Under the pieces are notes generated by a model. The model made no database searches. It was given only the letters and a program-made list of their open reading frames with translations, and was not told where the DNA came from. A program made the position numbers and the translations under genes. Of a stretch of DNA of 64,000 nt, positions 1 to 7,962 are shown piece after piece. Each line of letters starts with the position of its first letter. The stretch's first letter is position 1. This DNA comes from Desulfomicrobium sp. UBA5193. GTDB lineage: Bacteria; Desulfobacterota; Desulfovibrionia; Desulfovibrionales; Desulfomicrobiaceae. The stretch lies in contig DHWB01000011.1 in the NCBI GenBank assembly GCA_002412965.1, positions 640,542 through 704,541 on the forward strand. The letters are read 5' to 3'.

Positions 1-722
1 TGCGTCGCGGAGCCTGGGACTTTTTGGTCAAACCGTTCGTCAATCTTGAGTTCGTGCTCCATTCCGTGAGCACGAGCCTGGAGAAGGTGCGCCTCAAGCG
101 GGAAAACAGGCTGTATCGAGCACACCTTGAAGAAGAGGTGCAAAAGCGTACGCTTGAACTCCGCCAGGAAATTGTTTCACGCAAGCGCATCGAGGAAGAA
201 CTGCGACGCAGCGAAATGCGCTATCGCGAATTGAGCCTGACCGACGAACTGACCGGCCTCTTCAACGCCCGTCATTTCTTCCGTCAGGTGCAGACGGAAG
301 TGGAGCGGGCGACCCGGTACAACAGTCCCCTGTCCCTCTGTGTCCTGGATATCGACAATTTCAAGCAGTACAACGACACCTACGGACATTTGAACGGCGA
401 CGCGGTGCTCACGGAACTGGGCCGGATCATTCGCAAGCTCATCCGGGACGCGGACTCGGCCTATCGATACGGAGGAGAGGAGTTCATCATCATCCTGCCG
501 GAAACGAACCGTGAAGAAGCGGCCAGGGTCGCGGAGCGCATCCGGCTCACCTTTTTCGAACACGCCTTCTTTCCCGCATCAGGGACGGAGGTCCATGTCT
601 CCATCAGTCTCGGTGTGACCAGCTATATCTACGGAGAGTCGGTCTCGGATCTTGTGGATCGGGCCGATCAGAACATGTACGCAGCCAAGAAATCCGGCCG
701 TAACGCGACTGTCTGCCGATGA
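1..722 (+). CDS. Response regulator diguanylate cyclase (receiver-GGDEF), 5' end outside window
   Basis: Partial gene: the frame is open to the left edge, and the first visible residues (RRGAWDFLVKPF) are the end of a CheY-like receiver domain, including the conserved Lys-Pro of beta5. A charged linker, probably a coiled coil, follows (roughly nt 60-230), then a complete GGDEF domain. The active-site motif is GGEEF, in YRYGGEEFIII near nt 466-500, so cyclase activity (two GTP to c-di-GMP) is expected. DIDNFKQYNDTYGH near nt 349-390 is the metal- and substrate-binding segment. It ends with TGA at 720-722, 58 bases from the convergent gene. An apparent TTG start at 24 lies inside the receiver domain and is not the real start. 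The input signal and partner kinase cannot be seen here. Confidence 0.9.
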   Translation, partial: RRGAWDFLVKPFVNLEFVLHSVSTSLEKVRLKRENRLYRAHLEEEVQKRTLELRQEIVSRKRIEEELRRSEMRYRELSLTDELTGLFNARHFFRQVQTEVERATRYNSPLSLCVLDIDNFKQYNDTYGHLNGDAVLTELGRIIRKLIRDADSAYRYGGEEFIIILPETNREEAARVAERIRLTFFEHAFFPASGTEVHVSISLGVTSYIYGESVSDLVDRADQNMYAAKKSGRNATVCR

Positions 723-780
723 TGGCTGTAAATGGCCAATCCGCGCACGCAGCTTGAATTTGCCCTGCCATTCCTGAGCA

Positions 781-1680
781 TCACTCAGCAGCCATAAGCT
801 CCTTCAGGCGGCAAAAGCCGCATTCACCCGCCGAAGTCGGATAACCGCAGTTCGTGCAGGGCTGCACGTCCACGCTCGTTTCTCCGCGCGGCGCAAATCC
901 CTGACGTCCGTCCTTCAAAAATCCATCGTAAAAACGAATCTTGCGGCCCGGCTGGATATCTTCCAGATCGGCGAGCATTTTCTTGTAGATCGGGAAACTG
1001 GCCTTGGAGCTGTAAGGGCAGGGCGCATAGCCGTAGTCGATCCCGGCCAGGAAGCAGAGGTTGGCTGTCTCGAATTCGGACAGGCGAAAAAGCGGCTTGA
1101 CCTTTTTGGCGAAGCCTTTCTCGGCGGGCATGACCGGACCCTGATCGCTCAGGTATTCCACGTCCCAGCGCATGACGTTGGCAAAGAGGCGCGAGGTCTC
1201 GTCGTCCAGGTTGTGGCCGGTGGCCAGAACCGTGAAGCCGTTTTCCTGGGCGTGCTTGTTGAACAGGTAGCGCTTGGTCTGCCCGCAAACCGAGCAGATG
1301 GGGCGCTTCACGCGGCGTTTGACATCGCACATGGCCAGGCCCAGGGAGGCCGTCTCGATGACGTGCAGGGGGATGTCGTGGGAGGCGCAGAACCGCTCAG
1401 CGAAGCCGCGGGCGATGGGGGATGATTCAGGGATGCCGAGGTCGATATGCAGCCCGGAGATGTTGTACCCGAGCTCCTTAAGTTGCCAGGACAGGGCCAG
1501 GGAATCCTTGCCGCCGGAGATGGCGATGAGGATGCGGTCCTCCGGAGTGAACATCTGGTGTTCCTTGATGGCGCGCTCGACCAGCCTGCGGGCGAAGAGC
1601 AGGTAGCATTCCTTGCAGAAAGCCGTGTGATGGCTGTGCAGGGCGACGACCGCCGGAATTTTGCAGCGTTTACATTTCAT
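781..1680 (-). CDS. TtuA/CTU1-family tRNA 2-thiolation enzyme (PP-loop ATPase)
   Basis: 299 residues. The N-terminus has a zinc-finger-like pair (CKRC at 3-6, CKEC near 22-25). An ATP-pyrophosphatase P-loop, SGGKDS, lies at 55-60, CDVKRR and CSVCGQTKRY sit in the middle (the CxxC holds an Fe-S cluster in TtuA relatives), and the C-terminus has a second Cys-rich finger (CTNCGY...CGFC). This two-finger arrangement is that of the TtuA/Ncs6 (CTU1) family, which adenylates a tRNA uridine and replaces its oxygen with sulfur, rather than of TtcA. A small MoaD/ThiS-like protein is encoded directly upstream, two bases away, a plausible sulfur donor. Whether the target is U54 or the wobble U34 cannot be told from sequence; the family call is firm, the substrate is inferred. 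Confidence 0.85.
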   Translation of the reverse strand: MKCKRCKIPAVVALHSHHTAFCKECYLLFARRLVERAIKEHQMFTPEDRILIAISGGKDSLALSWQLKELGYNISGLHIDLGIPESSPIARGFAERFCASHDIPLHVIETASLGLAMCDVKRRVKRPICSVCGQTKRYLFNKHAQENGFTVLATGHNLDDETSRLFANVMRWDVEYLSDQGPVMPAEKGFAKKVKPLFRLSEFETANLCFLAGIDYGYAPCPYSSKASFPIYKKMLADLEDIQPGRKIRFYDGFLKDGRQGFAPRGETSVDVQPCTNCGYPTSAGECGFCRLKELMAAE

Positions 1681-1682
1681 GA

Positions 1683-1880
1683 CTATCCCTTCGATCCCAC
1701 GTCGCGCACGATGATAAAATCTCCTTGACGCAGGTTCAGGTCCGGCGTGAGCAGCTCTCCGTTGCGGATGATGAGCGCCCGGCCGGGCTTGCGTTCGATC
1801 CTGGTCAAGAGTTGCATGACCGTGTTGACACGTTCCAGGGTCAGTTCCCGGTTTTCGGGTTCAATGCGGACAGTAATCAT
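1683..1880 (-). CDS. Small MoaD/ThiS-like sulfur-carrier protein, atypical C-terminus
   Basis: 65 residues, beta-grasp-like pattern: MITVRIEP start, a TLERVNTVMQLL helix, then LIIRNGELL and GDFIIVRDV strands, as in ThiS, MoaD and TtuB. ATG at 1880 is preceded by AAGGGAGA. It is in a two-gene operon with the TtuA-like enzyme, so a role carrying thiocarboxylate sulfur to tRNA is the natural reading. Oddly, it ends Val-Gly-Ser-Lys-Gly rather than Gly-Gly, the usual adenylated tail of this family. I checked the adjacent frames and see no simple frameshift that restores GG. It may be trimmed, work with a single terminal Gly, or be a non-carrier beta-grasp protein. Confidence 0.7.
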   Translation of the reverse strand: MITVRIEPENRELTLERVNTVMQLLTRIERKPGRALIIRNGELLTPDLNLRQGDFIIVRDVGSKG

Positions 1881-1944
1881 GATTCTCCCTTAAAAAGTTC
1901 TTGCCTGCGGGTGCAGTGCCCTAATTCGATGTGTCCGAAAATTC

Positions 1945-1977
1945 AAGACCGCCCCCGGGAGCCAGCCGGGCGGTCTT
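1945..1977 (-). terminator. Rho-independent terminator after the Aas-like gene
   Basis: Inverted repeat AAGACCGCCC (1945-1954) and GGGCGGTCTT (1968-1977) in the gap between two minus-strand units. Read on the minus strand it lies about 20 bases beyond the stop at 1998, and a short T-rich stretch follows. It shows that the Aas-like gene really ends there. Confidence 0.65.
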
Positions 1978-1997
1978 TGCATCCGGCATCGGCCGGA

Positions 1998-4900
1998 TCA
2001 CGACTCGTCAAGGACCAGAAACCCATCCTCGTCCAGATGGCCCTTGTCGGTCGTGACGTACCACCGGATGCCGTCGCGCTCGATGATGACCTCCCGCGTG
2101 CGCTCCTCCCGGTCCAGATAGCCCTGCATGAGCTGGGTCCCGCCGATGAGGATGAGACCGCTCATCCCGTGGGGCAGGTCTTCCTGAGTCAGGGGATGCA
2201 CTATGCGCAGGGCCGAACCGGGCAGGGGCAGGCCCACGGTGCCGGGCTTGCGTCCCTGCTGTACGCTGAGGTCCACAGGGTTCAGTATGTCCGGGGCGTT
2301 GATAGTGGCCACGGGCGTGGTTTCGGTCGTTCCGTACCCGTCGTGGATGATGAGTCCGAACTTGTGGCGGAAGGACTGCACGCATTCGTCTAAGAGCGGC
2401 CCGCCGCCGGACAGCACTGCTCGCAGGGAGGCGAACATGAGCGGATGCAGCACCTGGCTTGCCGTATAGGCCGTGAGCATTTGAGGGGCGGCGCAGAGCA
2501 GGGTGGCGTCGAATTCAACGCACATCCGGCCCATGGCCCGGGCCTCGAAGGGATCATGGTGGCAGACCGCGGGCACGGATTCGAGCAAGGGAAGGAACAT
2601 GGTCATGGTCAGGCCCAGGGCGTCATGCAGGGGCATGGCGGTCAGGAGCACGTCATCGCCCTTTGGTGGAAAGAGGGACGCGACCTGCCGGGCATTGGTG
2701 ATGATGCTCTCGTGACCAAGACAAACACCCATCGGCAACGGCTCCTCGCGGGGCACGAAGAGGATGGCGGCCGTGGCACCGGCGTCGGCCCGCAGCGGCA
2801 GAATGAAGCGCAGCAGGAACATCGGCAAGGTGCGGATCAGCATCCGGTCGAGAGCCGTGCGCCACTTGGAAGGGTGGCAGTCTTCCACATACGTCACGCT
2901 CACCTCCTGCAGGAGGTATTCGAGTCCCTGGTCCTTCAATTTTTCGCTGTACTGACGGGAGGTCAGGACGGTGCGGATTTCAGCCTGTCGCAGACAGTGT
3001 GCGAAGGCTTCCTCACAGAGATGCGGATCAAGGTTGACCACGGTTTTCCCGGCCAGGAGCACCGCCATGTTGGCCAGGGTGCCCTTGGTTCCGGGGGGGA
3101 GCAGGATGCCGATGTTGCGCTGCTGCAAGGCCGCAAGGCAGCGGGAAAGGGCCAGGGCGGCCACGAAGAGTTCTTCGCCCGTGAACTGGGCTCCGCTGGA
3201 ATCGGCCACGGCCAGCCTGGCGGGAGCGCGTTTTATGGCCTTAAGCCAGTTGCGCGGGATGGATCTCTGGATGCTGGCGAATTCCTGCCAGGCCAGAATG
3301 GACTGACGATGCACGGCTGCCTTGACCTCCAGCGGCGAAGCGCTCGAGGGCAGGGGCGGACCGAAGCAGAGATTCACGTCCCGCGCCAGGAGGCCGTTGG
3401 TGTTGCGACGGAAGTGGAGGCTCACGGCGGACCACCTGCTGCCCCACAGTCCGCGCAGGTAAAAGGGCACGATGGGGCAGCCGGACTGGGTCGCCGGAAT
3501 GGAATAGCCGCGCCGGAAAGGTCCGAGCTGGCCGTTGCGGCTGATGGCTCCTTCGGGGAAGAGGACCACGCATTCTCCGGCCTGCAAGGACTCGGTGACC
3601 TTTCGCAGGGCCTTGCTGCTGGCAGCGGAGGAAATGGGGATGACCCGGTACAGGTCCAGAAACCAGCGCAGATACCAGCGGCTGTAAAATCTGTGCGACA
3701 TGACGAAGCGAACCGGGCGCGGAACGGCCAGATGCAGCACGGCCCAGTCGATCCAGCTGGTATGGTTGCCCAGCAGCAGGACGCCGCCCTTGGAGGGGAT
3801 GTTCTTGAGCCCAGCCACGGTCAACCGGTAGTGCTGGGCAAAGACGACGCGCAGCAGGAAACGCATGAAGGACTGTGGCAGTTTGCGCAGGGTGTTGGCC
3901 GTGCCGATGGCCATGATCGCGGCCAGGGTCAGGATGATGGGGATGCTTGAAAGTCCGGTCAGAGACGCCAGCACCGTGACGCAGAGAAAGGACAGCATGA
4001 ACACGTTCTGCACGAAATTGTTTCCGGCCAGGATCGTGCCCAGATCGGAATCCGAGGCGTTGAACTGGATGAGGGCGTTGAGCGGGACCACAAAGAGCCC
4101 GCCGAAAAATCCGTACACGGTCAGGAGGCAGCCCAGGGCGAAGATGTTGCTCATGCCGGGGATGAGGGCCAGGCAGACGGTCATGCCCAGCGCGGCCAGA
4201 GGGATGACACCTGTTTCGATGTAGCTGCGCGAAAGCCGACCGGCGGTGATGGACCCTGCGATGATGCCGACCCCGCCGATGGCCAGAAGCCCTTGGGCCA
4301 CGACGGTCGAGGTCACCCCGGCGAAGTCCTTGAGGTGCGCGCCGAAGGCGGCGAAGAGCACCTGGTTGACGGCCCAGAACAGCGACAGCCCCAGCACGCA
4401 CAGCCAGATGGTCTCGTTGCTTCGGATATTTCTCAAGTTGTTCTTGAGGTATTCGCCTTTGAGGTATTTCCGGCGGTCGAGGCGCAAGGACGAATCCCCT
4501 GGCTTGTACTGCGGGATGCGCAGAGCCATGAGGGTTTGCGCCATGGCACCCGCGATGAGCAGCAGTCCGCTGGGGGCGACGGCACGCAGGATGTCTTCCT
4601 TGGTCTGCGCTTCGCCGATGAGCATCTCAAAGAGCAGGGAAAAGAGGACCCCCCCCAGAAGAATGGCGACGATGGTCACGGCCTGGACCACGCCGTTGGC
4701 CATGCCCAGGTTGTCCTTGCCGGCCATTTCCTTGATGTACCCGTATTTGGCGGGTGAATAAAAGGCGGACTGGGCGGCCAGGATCAGAGTCAGGGCAAAG
4801 GCCGCCTCGAACCAGCCCAGAAGATAGCTGCCGTAGATGAGTACGGTCAGCGGAAGGGCCATCCCTGCGGTCCAGCGCATGACGATGTGCTTGGAATAGC

Positions 4901-5132
4901 GGTCGGCCAGAAAACCCGCCGGGGTGAAGAACATGATGAAGGGCAGCAAGATGCAGGCGTTGACGAGCGCAGTAAGCCCGATCTGGGTCGAGCCTTCATA
5001 GCATTTGAAAACCGTGTTCTGGATGACGATCTTGTGCCCGAGGTCGAGCATGGCGTTGATCAGCACCACCAGAAGGTAGGGCGTGAAGCCACGTATGCTC
5101 AGCAAACGCCGGTGATGTGGAGTTTTTGTCAT
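1998..5132 (-). CDS. LplT-Aas-like fusion: MFS lysophospholipid transporter + PlsC acyltransferase + AMP-binding domain (C-terminally short)
   Basis: ATG at 5132, two bases after the TetR stop codon, gives 1044 residues. Residues about 10-415 are a 12-helix MFS transporter like LplT. Residues about 435-640 are a PlsC-type acyltransferase with the H-x4-D motif at 457-462 (NHTSWID) and FPEGAIS further on. Residues about 660-1044 are an acyl-AMP-ligase domain with YGTTETTP. This is the LplT-Aas layout: flipping lysophospholipid inward and re-acylating it. The protein stops at DEDGFLVLDES, so the small C-terminal ligase subdomain of roughly 100-130 residues, with its catalytic Lys, is absent. A terminator follows directly, so this is not a sequencing break in an obvious longer frame. 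It is co-transcribed with the upstream TetR gene. Ligase activity is doubtful; transport and acyl transfer look intact. Confidence 0.85.
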   Translation of the reverse strand: MTKTPHHRRLLSIRGFTPYLLVVLINAMLDLGHKIVIQNTVFKCYEGSTQIGLTALVNACILLPFIMFFTPAGFLADRYSKHIVMRWTAGMALPLTVLIYGSYLLGWFEAAFALTLILAAQSAFYSPAKYGYIKEMAGKDNLGMANGVVQAVTIVAILLGGVLFSLLFEMLIGEAQTKEDILRAVAPSGLLLIAGAMAQTLMALRIPQYKPGDSSLRLDRRKYLKGEYLKNNLRNIRSNETIWLCVLGLSLFWAVNQVLFAAFGAHLKDFAGVTSTVVAQGLLAIGGVGIIAGSITAGRLSRSYIETGVIPLAALGMTVCLALIPGMSNIFALGCLLTVYGFFGGLFVVPLNALIQFNASDSDLGTILAGNNFVQNVFMLSFLCVTVLASLTGLSSIPIILTLAAIMAIGTANTLRKLPQSFMRFLLRVVFAQHYRLTVAGLKNIPSKGGVLLLGNHTSWIDWAVLHLAVPRPVRFVMSHRFYSRWYLRWFLDLYRVIPISSAASSKALRKVTESLQAGECVVLFPEGAISRNGQLGPFRRGYSIPATQSGCPIVPFYLRGLWGSRWSAVSLHFRRNTNGLLARDVNLCFGPPLPSSASPLEVKAAVHRQSILAWQEFASIQRSIPRNWLKAIKRAPARLAVADSSGAQFTGEELFVAALALSRCLAALQQRNIGILLPPGTKGTLANMAVLLAGKTVVNLDPHLCEEAFAHCLRQAEIRTVLTSRQYSEKLKDQGLEYLLQEVSVTYVEDCHPSKWRTALDRMLIRTLPMFLLRFILPLRADAGATAAILFVPREEPLPMGVCLGHESIITNARQVASLFPPKGDDVLLTAMPLHDALGLTMTMFLPLLESVPAVCHHDPFEARAMGRMCVEFDATLLCAAPQMLTAYTASQVLHPLMFASLRAVLSGGGPLLDECVQSFRHKFGLIIHDGYGTTETTPVATINAPDILNPVDLSVQQGRKPGTVGLPLPGSALRIVHPLTQEDLPHGMSGLILIGGTQLMQGYLDREERTREVIIERDGIRWYVTTDKGHLDEDGFLVLDES

Positions 5133-5134
5133 GG

Positions 5135-5707
5135 TCAGGACGCTCCCAGCATGCGCAGGCAGGATGCGGTGACCTGCGCATGGGTCTGGGGCGTGATTTC
5201 GAGTTTGCCGTAGCGATGCAGGACCAGGGGTTGCATGATCGCGCCCATGAGCAGCGCCGCATGCAGATCGGCGTCGCACGGAGGAATTTCGCCCGCGCCA
5301 ACCGCCTGGCCCACGAAGCGTTCGGTGAGTCCCATCGGCTCGGTCTCGCGGGTCAGCAGCCTGTCTTCGGGGAACCCGTGCTGGGTCAGCAGGATGAAAG
5401 CGAACTGGTCACTGTTGTAGGTATAGTAGTCGTAGATGGTCTGGATGGCCAGACCCAGACGCAGATCAAAGGCCATGCGGTCGTCGAAGAGCACTTCCGC
5501 CACAAGGTGGGTGAACTGGTCCAATTCGCGGTTGAAAAGTTTCCAGGCCATCTCCTCCTTGCCGTCGTAGTAACGGTACAGAGCGCCTTCGGTCACGCCC
5601 GCTTCGGCGGCGATGTCCTTGATGGTGGTCCTCGCCAGACCTTTTGTGGCAAACAGGCGAATGGCTGATTCTTCAATGACTTCACGTTTCATGACTGGTC
5701 GAGACAT
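5135..5707 (-). CDS. TetR-family transcriptional regulator
   Basis: 190 residues. The N-terminal helix-turn-helix is typical of TetR (AIRLFATKGLARTTIKDIA followed by AGVTEGALYRYYDGKEE). The helical C-terminus is a ligand-binding domain of unknown specificity. The ATG at 5707 has a strong GAGGAGGT ribosome site and sits behind a recognisable promoter (5735-5762). The next gene starts two bases after its stop, so it most likely autoregulates a two-gene operon with the phospholipid-remodelling fusion. An acyl-CoA or membrane-lipid signal would fit that partner but is inference. Confidence 0.9.
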   Translation of the reverse strand: MSRPVMKREVIEESAIRLFATKGLARTTIKDIAAEAGVTEGALYRYYDGKEEMAWKLFNRELDQFTHLVAEVLFDDRMAFDLRLGLAIQTIYDYYTYNSDQFAFILLTQHGFPEDRLLTRETEPMGLTERFVGQAVGAGEIPPCDADLHAALLMGAIMQPLVLHRYGKLEITPQTHAQVTASCLRMLGAS

Positions 5708-5734
5708 GGATACCTCCTCTTGTGCGTGAGCGTT

Positions 5735-5762
5735 TATTTACTAACCATGGCGCAAAGGTCAA
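5735..5762 (-). promoter_or_regulatory. Sigma-70-type promoter of the tetR-aas operon
   Basis: Minus strand: TTGACC (5757-5762), a 16-base spacer, then TAAATA (5735-5740), about 28 bases before the TetR start. No clear inverted repeat for TetR binding was found beyond AT-rich sequence around the -10. Confidence 0.6.
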
Positions 5763-5794
5763 GAAAAAAGGGCGTGTCCCGAAAGACACGCCCT
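5763..5794 (-). terminator. Rho-independent terminator of acs
   Basis: Stem GGGCGTGTC / GACACGCCC with loop CCGAAA. On the minus strand it is followed by TTTTTTCTT, directly after acs. It lies just upstream of the tetR promoter and separates the two units. Confidence 0.85.
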
Positions 5795-5824
5795 AGAGGG
5801 AGATGAAAGCCAGATCCTATGGGG

Positions 5825-7798
5825 TTAGGAGTGGCGTCCGGCGATCAAATCTTGAATGACGGAAGGATCGGCCAGGGTGGAGGTGTCACCGAAGTCTTCG
5901 ATGGCCGTGGATCCTGTCGTGATCTTGCGCAGCACCCGGCGCATGATCTTGCCGCTGCGGGTCTTGGGCAGGCCTACGGTGAACTGGATGACTTCCGGCG
6001 AGGCCAGCGGTCCGATTTCCTTGCGCACATGGTTGCGCAGGGCTTTGATCAGTTCGTCGGATTCGTCCGCGTCGGCGCGCAGGGTGACATAGGCATAGAT
6101 GGCCTGCCCCTTGATGTCGTGCGGCATGCCGACCACCGCGGCCTCGGCCACGGCCGGATGGGAGACCAGGGCGGATTCGATTTCCGCCGTGCCCAGACGA
6201 TGCCCTGACACGTTGATGACGTCGTCGAGGCGGCCCATGATCCAGAAATAGCCGTCTTCGTCTTCACGCGCTCCGTCACCGGCTTCGTAGCGTCCGGGGA
6301 AGCGTTCGAAGTACTGCTGCTTGAAGCGCTCCGGGTCTCCAAAGACGCCGCGCAGCATTCCCGGCCAGGGGCGTTCGATGACCAGATGGCCGCCTTCGTT
6401 GGCACCGGTGGGGTTGCCGTCGGCGTCGACGATGCGGGCATGAACGCCGGGCAGGGGCCGGGTGGCCGAACCGGGTTTCAGAGGCGTGGCAAAGGGCAGG
6501 GCCGAGATGAGGATGCCCCCGGTTTCCGTCTGCCACCAGGTGTCGACCACGGGCAGGTTCGATTTGCCGATGTTCTTATGATACCACATCCAGGCTTCGG
6601 GGTTGATGGGCTCACCCACGCTGCCCAGAACGCGCAGAGAGGAGAGGTCATTCTTCTTCGTCCAATCGTCACCGTCACGCATCAGGGCGCGGATGGCCGT
6701 GGGCGCGGTGTAGAAGGACGTGATCTTGAATTTTTCCACCATGTGCCAGAGGCGCGACGGGTCCGGGTAGGAAGGCACGCCTTCGAACATGACCGAGGTC
6801 ACGCCCAGGGTCAGCGGGCCGTAGACGATGTAGGTGTGACCGGTGATCCAGCCGATGTCCGCCGTACAAAAATGGATGTCGTCGTCATGGAGGTTGAACA
6901 CCAGCTGGGTGGAATGGGCCGCGTAGGTCAGGTAGCCGCCCGTGGTGTGCACGACGCCCTTGGGTTTGCCGGTGGAGCCGCTGGTGTAGAGGATGAAGAG
7001 CAGGTCCTCGGAATCCATGGGCTCACAGGGGCAGGTCGTGGCGATGTTCGGGTCGGCGACGACGTCATGCCACCACAGGTCCCGGTCCTTGACCATGGTG
7101 ATGTCGATGCCGGCCCGCTTCACGACCACGCAGCTGGTCACCGTGGGGCATCCGGCCAGGGCTTCGTCCACATTGGGCTTCAGAGGAATCTTTTTGCCTC
7201 CGCGCAGCACGGCGTCGGCCGTGACCAGCACCTTGGCCTCGCAATCCTGGATGCGGTTCATGAGGCTCGCGGCGGAAAATCCGGCAAAGACGATGGAGTG
7301 GGCGGCGCCGATGCGCGTGCAGGCCAGCATGGCCACGGCCAATTCCGGAACCATGGGCATGTACAGGGCCACGCGGTCGCCGCGCTGCACGCCGAGTTTT
7401 TTAAGGATGTTGGCGAAGCGGATCACGTCGGCCAGCAGCTCGCGGTAGGAGATGTGGCGGACATCTTCCTCGGGCTCGCCCTGCCAGATGATGGCGGTCT
7501 TGTCGCCCTTGCCGTTTTCCACGTGGCGGTCCAGGCAGTTGTAGCTGACATTGAGCTGACCGTTCACGAACCAGTTGATTTTCGGAACGCGAAGATCACA
7601 GTCCATGACCTTGTCAAACGGCTTGGCCCAGCTGATGAGTTCCTTGGCCCGGTCACCCCAGTATCCGTCGGGATCCTGATCGGCCCGGCGGTAATGTTCC
7701 TCGTAGGTAACCATGTCCGGGATATGGGCCCGCTTGGCGGCGGGGGGGCTGAAAAGGCGCTGTTCATGCTGCATGCTCTGGATATTGTCAGGGGTCAT
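5825..7798 (-). CDS. acs: Acetyl-CoA synthetase (AMP-forming)
   Basis: 657 residues, normal length for Acs. Visible motifs are the P-loop YTSGSTGKPKG, the core WWQTETGG, the hinge region GRLDDVINVSGHRLGTAEIE, and the C-terminal PKTRSGKIMRR, whose Lys is the catalytic residue and the acetylation target in studied Acs proteins. It makes acetyl-CoA from acetate, ATP and CoA in the cytoplasm. AAGGAGG precedes the ATG. It is divergent from a Pat-type acetyltransferase, the enzyme class that switches Acs off by acetylating this Lys. Single-gene unit with its own terminator. Confidence 0.97.
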   Translation of the reverse strand: MTPDNIQSMQHEQRLFSPPAAKRAHIPDMVTYEEHYRRADQDPDGYWGDRAKELISWAKPFDKVMDCDLRVPKINWFVNGQLNVSYNCLDRHVENGKGDKTAIIWQGEPEEDVRHISYRELLADVIRFANILKKLGVQRGDRVALYMPMVPELAVAMLACTRIGAAHSIVFAGFSAASLMNRIQDCEAKVLVTADAVLRGGKKIPLKPNVDEALAGCPTVTSCVVVKRAGIDITMVKDRDLWWHDVVADPNIATTCPCEPMDSEDLLFILYTSGSTGKPKGVVHTTGGYLTYAAHSTQLVFNLHDDDIHFCTADIGWITGHTYIVYGPLTLGVTSVMFEGVPSYPDPSRLWHMVEKFKITSFYTAPTAIRALMRDGDDWTKKNDLSSLRVLGSVGEPINPEAWMWYHKNIGKSNLPVVDTWWQTETGGILISALPFATPLKPGSATRPLPGVHARIVDADGNPTGANEGGHLVIERPWPGMLRGVFGDPERFKQQYFERFPGRYEAGDGAREDEDGYFWIMGRLDDVINVSGHRLGTAEIESALVSHPAVAEAAVVGMPHDIKGQAIYAYVTLRADADESDELIKALRNHVRKEIGPLASPEVIQFTVGLPKTRSGKIMRRVLRKITTGSTAIEDFGDTSTLADPSVIQDLIAGRHS

Positions 7799-7962
7799 GG
7801 GGTTCCTCCTTGGCTAATGGGTAAGCGTCCGTGCGGACATGATCTGCAATAGTGTGTAGAAGAAATGAATTTCGTTTTCCCGCCTTTTCTGGTAAATGGC
7901 TGATATTGGCGGTTAACGGAAACGCCACCACCTTCTTGTCGGTAAACGGAGCTTTTCGGACG

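Noticed and set aside
2445..3950. Long open frame opposite the Aas-like gene
   Set aside because: It lies wholly antisense to a clear coding region in GC-rich DNA, has low-complexity Gly/Gln/His-rich composition and no domain.
7799..7962. Possible sigma-54 promoter for acs (ACAC...TTGCA)
   Set aside because: The spacing of the -24 and -12 elements is wrong.
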